In this document: positions 27,410-28,333 of the stretch, one piece after another
Layout: each line of letters begins with the position of its first letter
How positions within the stretch are numbered: position 1 is the stretch's first letter
Source: Reticulitermes lucifugus
Taxonomy: Eukaryota > Arthropoda > Insecta > Blattodea > Rhinotermitidae
Assembly (NCBI GenBank): GCA_026260175.1
Contig: JAKCWW010002470.1
Location: 28,479 to 56,811, forward strand
Direction: 5' to 3'
Length of the DNA: 28,333 nt
Notes under the pieces: generated by a model
Told to the model about the DNA's origin: nothing
What the model saw: only the letters and a program-made list of their open reading frames with translations
Database searches by the model: none
Made by a program: the position numbers and the translations under genes

Positions 27410-28126
27410 CGTATTTTTATTGTACAGATTGTTTCTTACATTATGGCGATATACAGCCAGCAGACAGACTGTATGTGTCCGGCATCTTACAGCACAGGTA
27501 CCGCCTGCTTCACCGCTTTTTGTCCTGCGACAGATCAAAAGCCCGGTTCGTATTGTGTGTAATACGGTACTTTTATTTTCCGTCTACTCGTACTTCATTT
27601 TTTTTTTCAGGTCACAGAACCTCAACACTTGACGTTATTCATAATGTAAGAGTAATTCAAGAGCCACGTTCCATAAATTGGATGTAAAACATTGTACAGC
27701 CTTCAGTCCATGTATCTGCAACGCCAATCTGATCTGACCTGCATTAGAATATTCTATCGCTGTCTGAGCAAAATGTATTACCGGGCTTTATTTATGAACG
27801 TGGTGGTATCAGTACTGATTTCTGCAGTGCGTGGAAATTAACAAGTGGGAAGGTGGGAGATACGACTAGTGACACATGTAACTGTGAGACCGTGACCGTG
27901 AATATGAATTGGACCGAATGTATCACCCCCTCAAAAAAAATTATTTTCTTGGGAGTGGGGGGGGGGACTACAGGGTGTTGAAACGACACAAAGAACTGCC
28001 TTTCACGCGTTCTTTAAGTGTTCAGTTTGGTCTCTCCGTCGCATCCGTGGATGAAACAGGTCTCCTCTTCGAAAGGGCTGATATTCGTAAACCGTGAAAT
28101 TGATACAAGAAATTTATTTAAAATAT
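27410..28126. other. Unassigned region with a guanine-run cluster
   Basis: Overlapping plus-strand frames at 27420-27687 show no domain. Guanine runs at 27951-27974 (GGG, a run of ten, GGG) fit a quadruplex pattern. Immediately after comes CTACAGGGTGTTGAAACG, which looks like a DNA transposon terminus similar to the CAGGGTGT at 3707, but no matching second end was found. Confidence 0.4.
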
Positions 28127-28166
28127 ATACCAACAAAATGCACAAATTATAAGGTGTAAATCAGCT

Positions 28167-28236
28167 CCTTATATTATGATTTTTACCCNACGCGTTTCAG
28201 CTCCTCAGGAGCCATCATCAGGGGTTTTTATAAAGG
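28167..28236 (-). ncRNA. Type I hammerhead ribozyme with extended stem I
   Basis: Minus strand: outer stem I CCTTTATA, internal loop, ACCC (28225-28222), CTGATGA (28221-28215), an extra U, stem II GGCTCC-TGA-GGAGCT, GAA (28198-28196), stem III ACGCGT (28195-28190), cleavage position N (28189), GGGT (28188-28185), a larger internal loop, and TATAAGG to 28167. Both parts of stem I pair, with a one-base bulge in the outer part. Stem III is ACGCGT instead of ACATGT, keeping self-complementarity. Only the identity of the unresolved cleavage base is missing. TTTGTGCATTTTGTTGGTAT follows (28146-28127). Confidence 0.75.
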
Positions 28237-28333
28237 TGCTTTACAAATGCTGCATTCTTTTGATGACACTTTTTTTTAAAATTATGCACTATTTTGCACT
28301 TGTTCATAGGTTAAAAAACACACGCGAGTCATA

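Noticed and set aside
27962..28100. CAGGGTGTTGAAACG as the left end of a DNA transposon.
   Set aside because: No matching inverted end or transposase frame was found before the window ends.
1..28333. CRISPR array, operon or bacterial-type system.
   Set aside because: There are no spaced direct repeats other than the minisatellite, no ribosome-binding-site-led gene runs, and all recognised elements are eukaryotic.

Overview
This is AT-rich, gene-poor animal nuclear DNA, most likely from an insect. The LINE peptide remnants, the tRNA-derived SINEs and the shared SINE tail AACGACGCTGTCAG resemble what I remember from cockroach and termite genomes. That assignment rests on memory and is not proven here. 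I find no open reading frame that I would call an intact host gene. The longest ORFs (152, 140 and 136 codons) lie in or beside repeats or antisense to other ORFs, and none shows a domain I recognise. The window reads as intergenic or intronic sequence built up by many generations of mobile elements.

Layout. At 1-3700 there is a SINE tail, a 14-bp hairpin, a CAT-rich microsatellite and a degraded SINE. At 3700-4100 there is a broken Tc1/mariner-like transposase 3' end followed by a perfect 32-bp inverted repeat. At 4437-5800 there are two tRNA-headed SINEs. At 6206-6535 there is a six-unit 55-bp minisatellite. At 7176-8480 there are a reverse SINE, copy 1 of an unnamed dispersed repeat, and a GFEVFT/RRFGGT-type repeat. 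At 8659-8891 a foldback element carries a hammerhead ribozyme in each arm. At 9300-12400 there are LINE scraps, SINEs, repeat copy 2 and a second large foldback flanked by a 13-bp direct repeat. At 13570-14133 there are two SINEs, one with a perfect 16-bp target duplication and an assembly gap inside it. At 14859-18600 there are a second hammerhead, LINE 3' ends and a hAT-like end. At 18600-23230 there are CCAAATTTCAT motifs, a CTA microsatellite, a near-complete SINE and repeat copy 3. At 23400-27075 there are tRNA-Glu-type SINEs, LINE 3' ends, repeat copy 4, a core-deleted hammerhead and a pogo/Tigger-like MITE. At 28167-28236 there is a third well-formed hammerhead.

The most interesting signal is a dispersed set of type I hammerhead ribozymes. 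They share CTGATGA, a GC-rich stem II, GAAAC, and a tiny self-complementary stem III (ACATGT or ACGCGT), and each has its own compensating stem I. Such ribozymes are known from Penelope-like retroelements and retrozymes, which are probably the source here. The copies range from apparently intact to core-deleted.

The remaining components interact only as mobile elements. Two SINE families with different heads share one 3' tail, and two others share a central module. The LINE relics are almost all 3' ends, as expected from 5' truncation during target-primed insertion.
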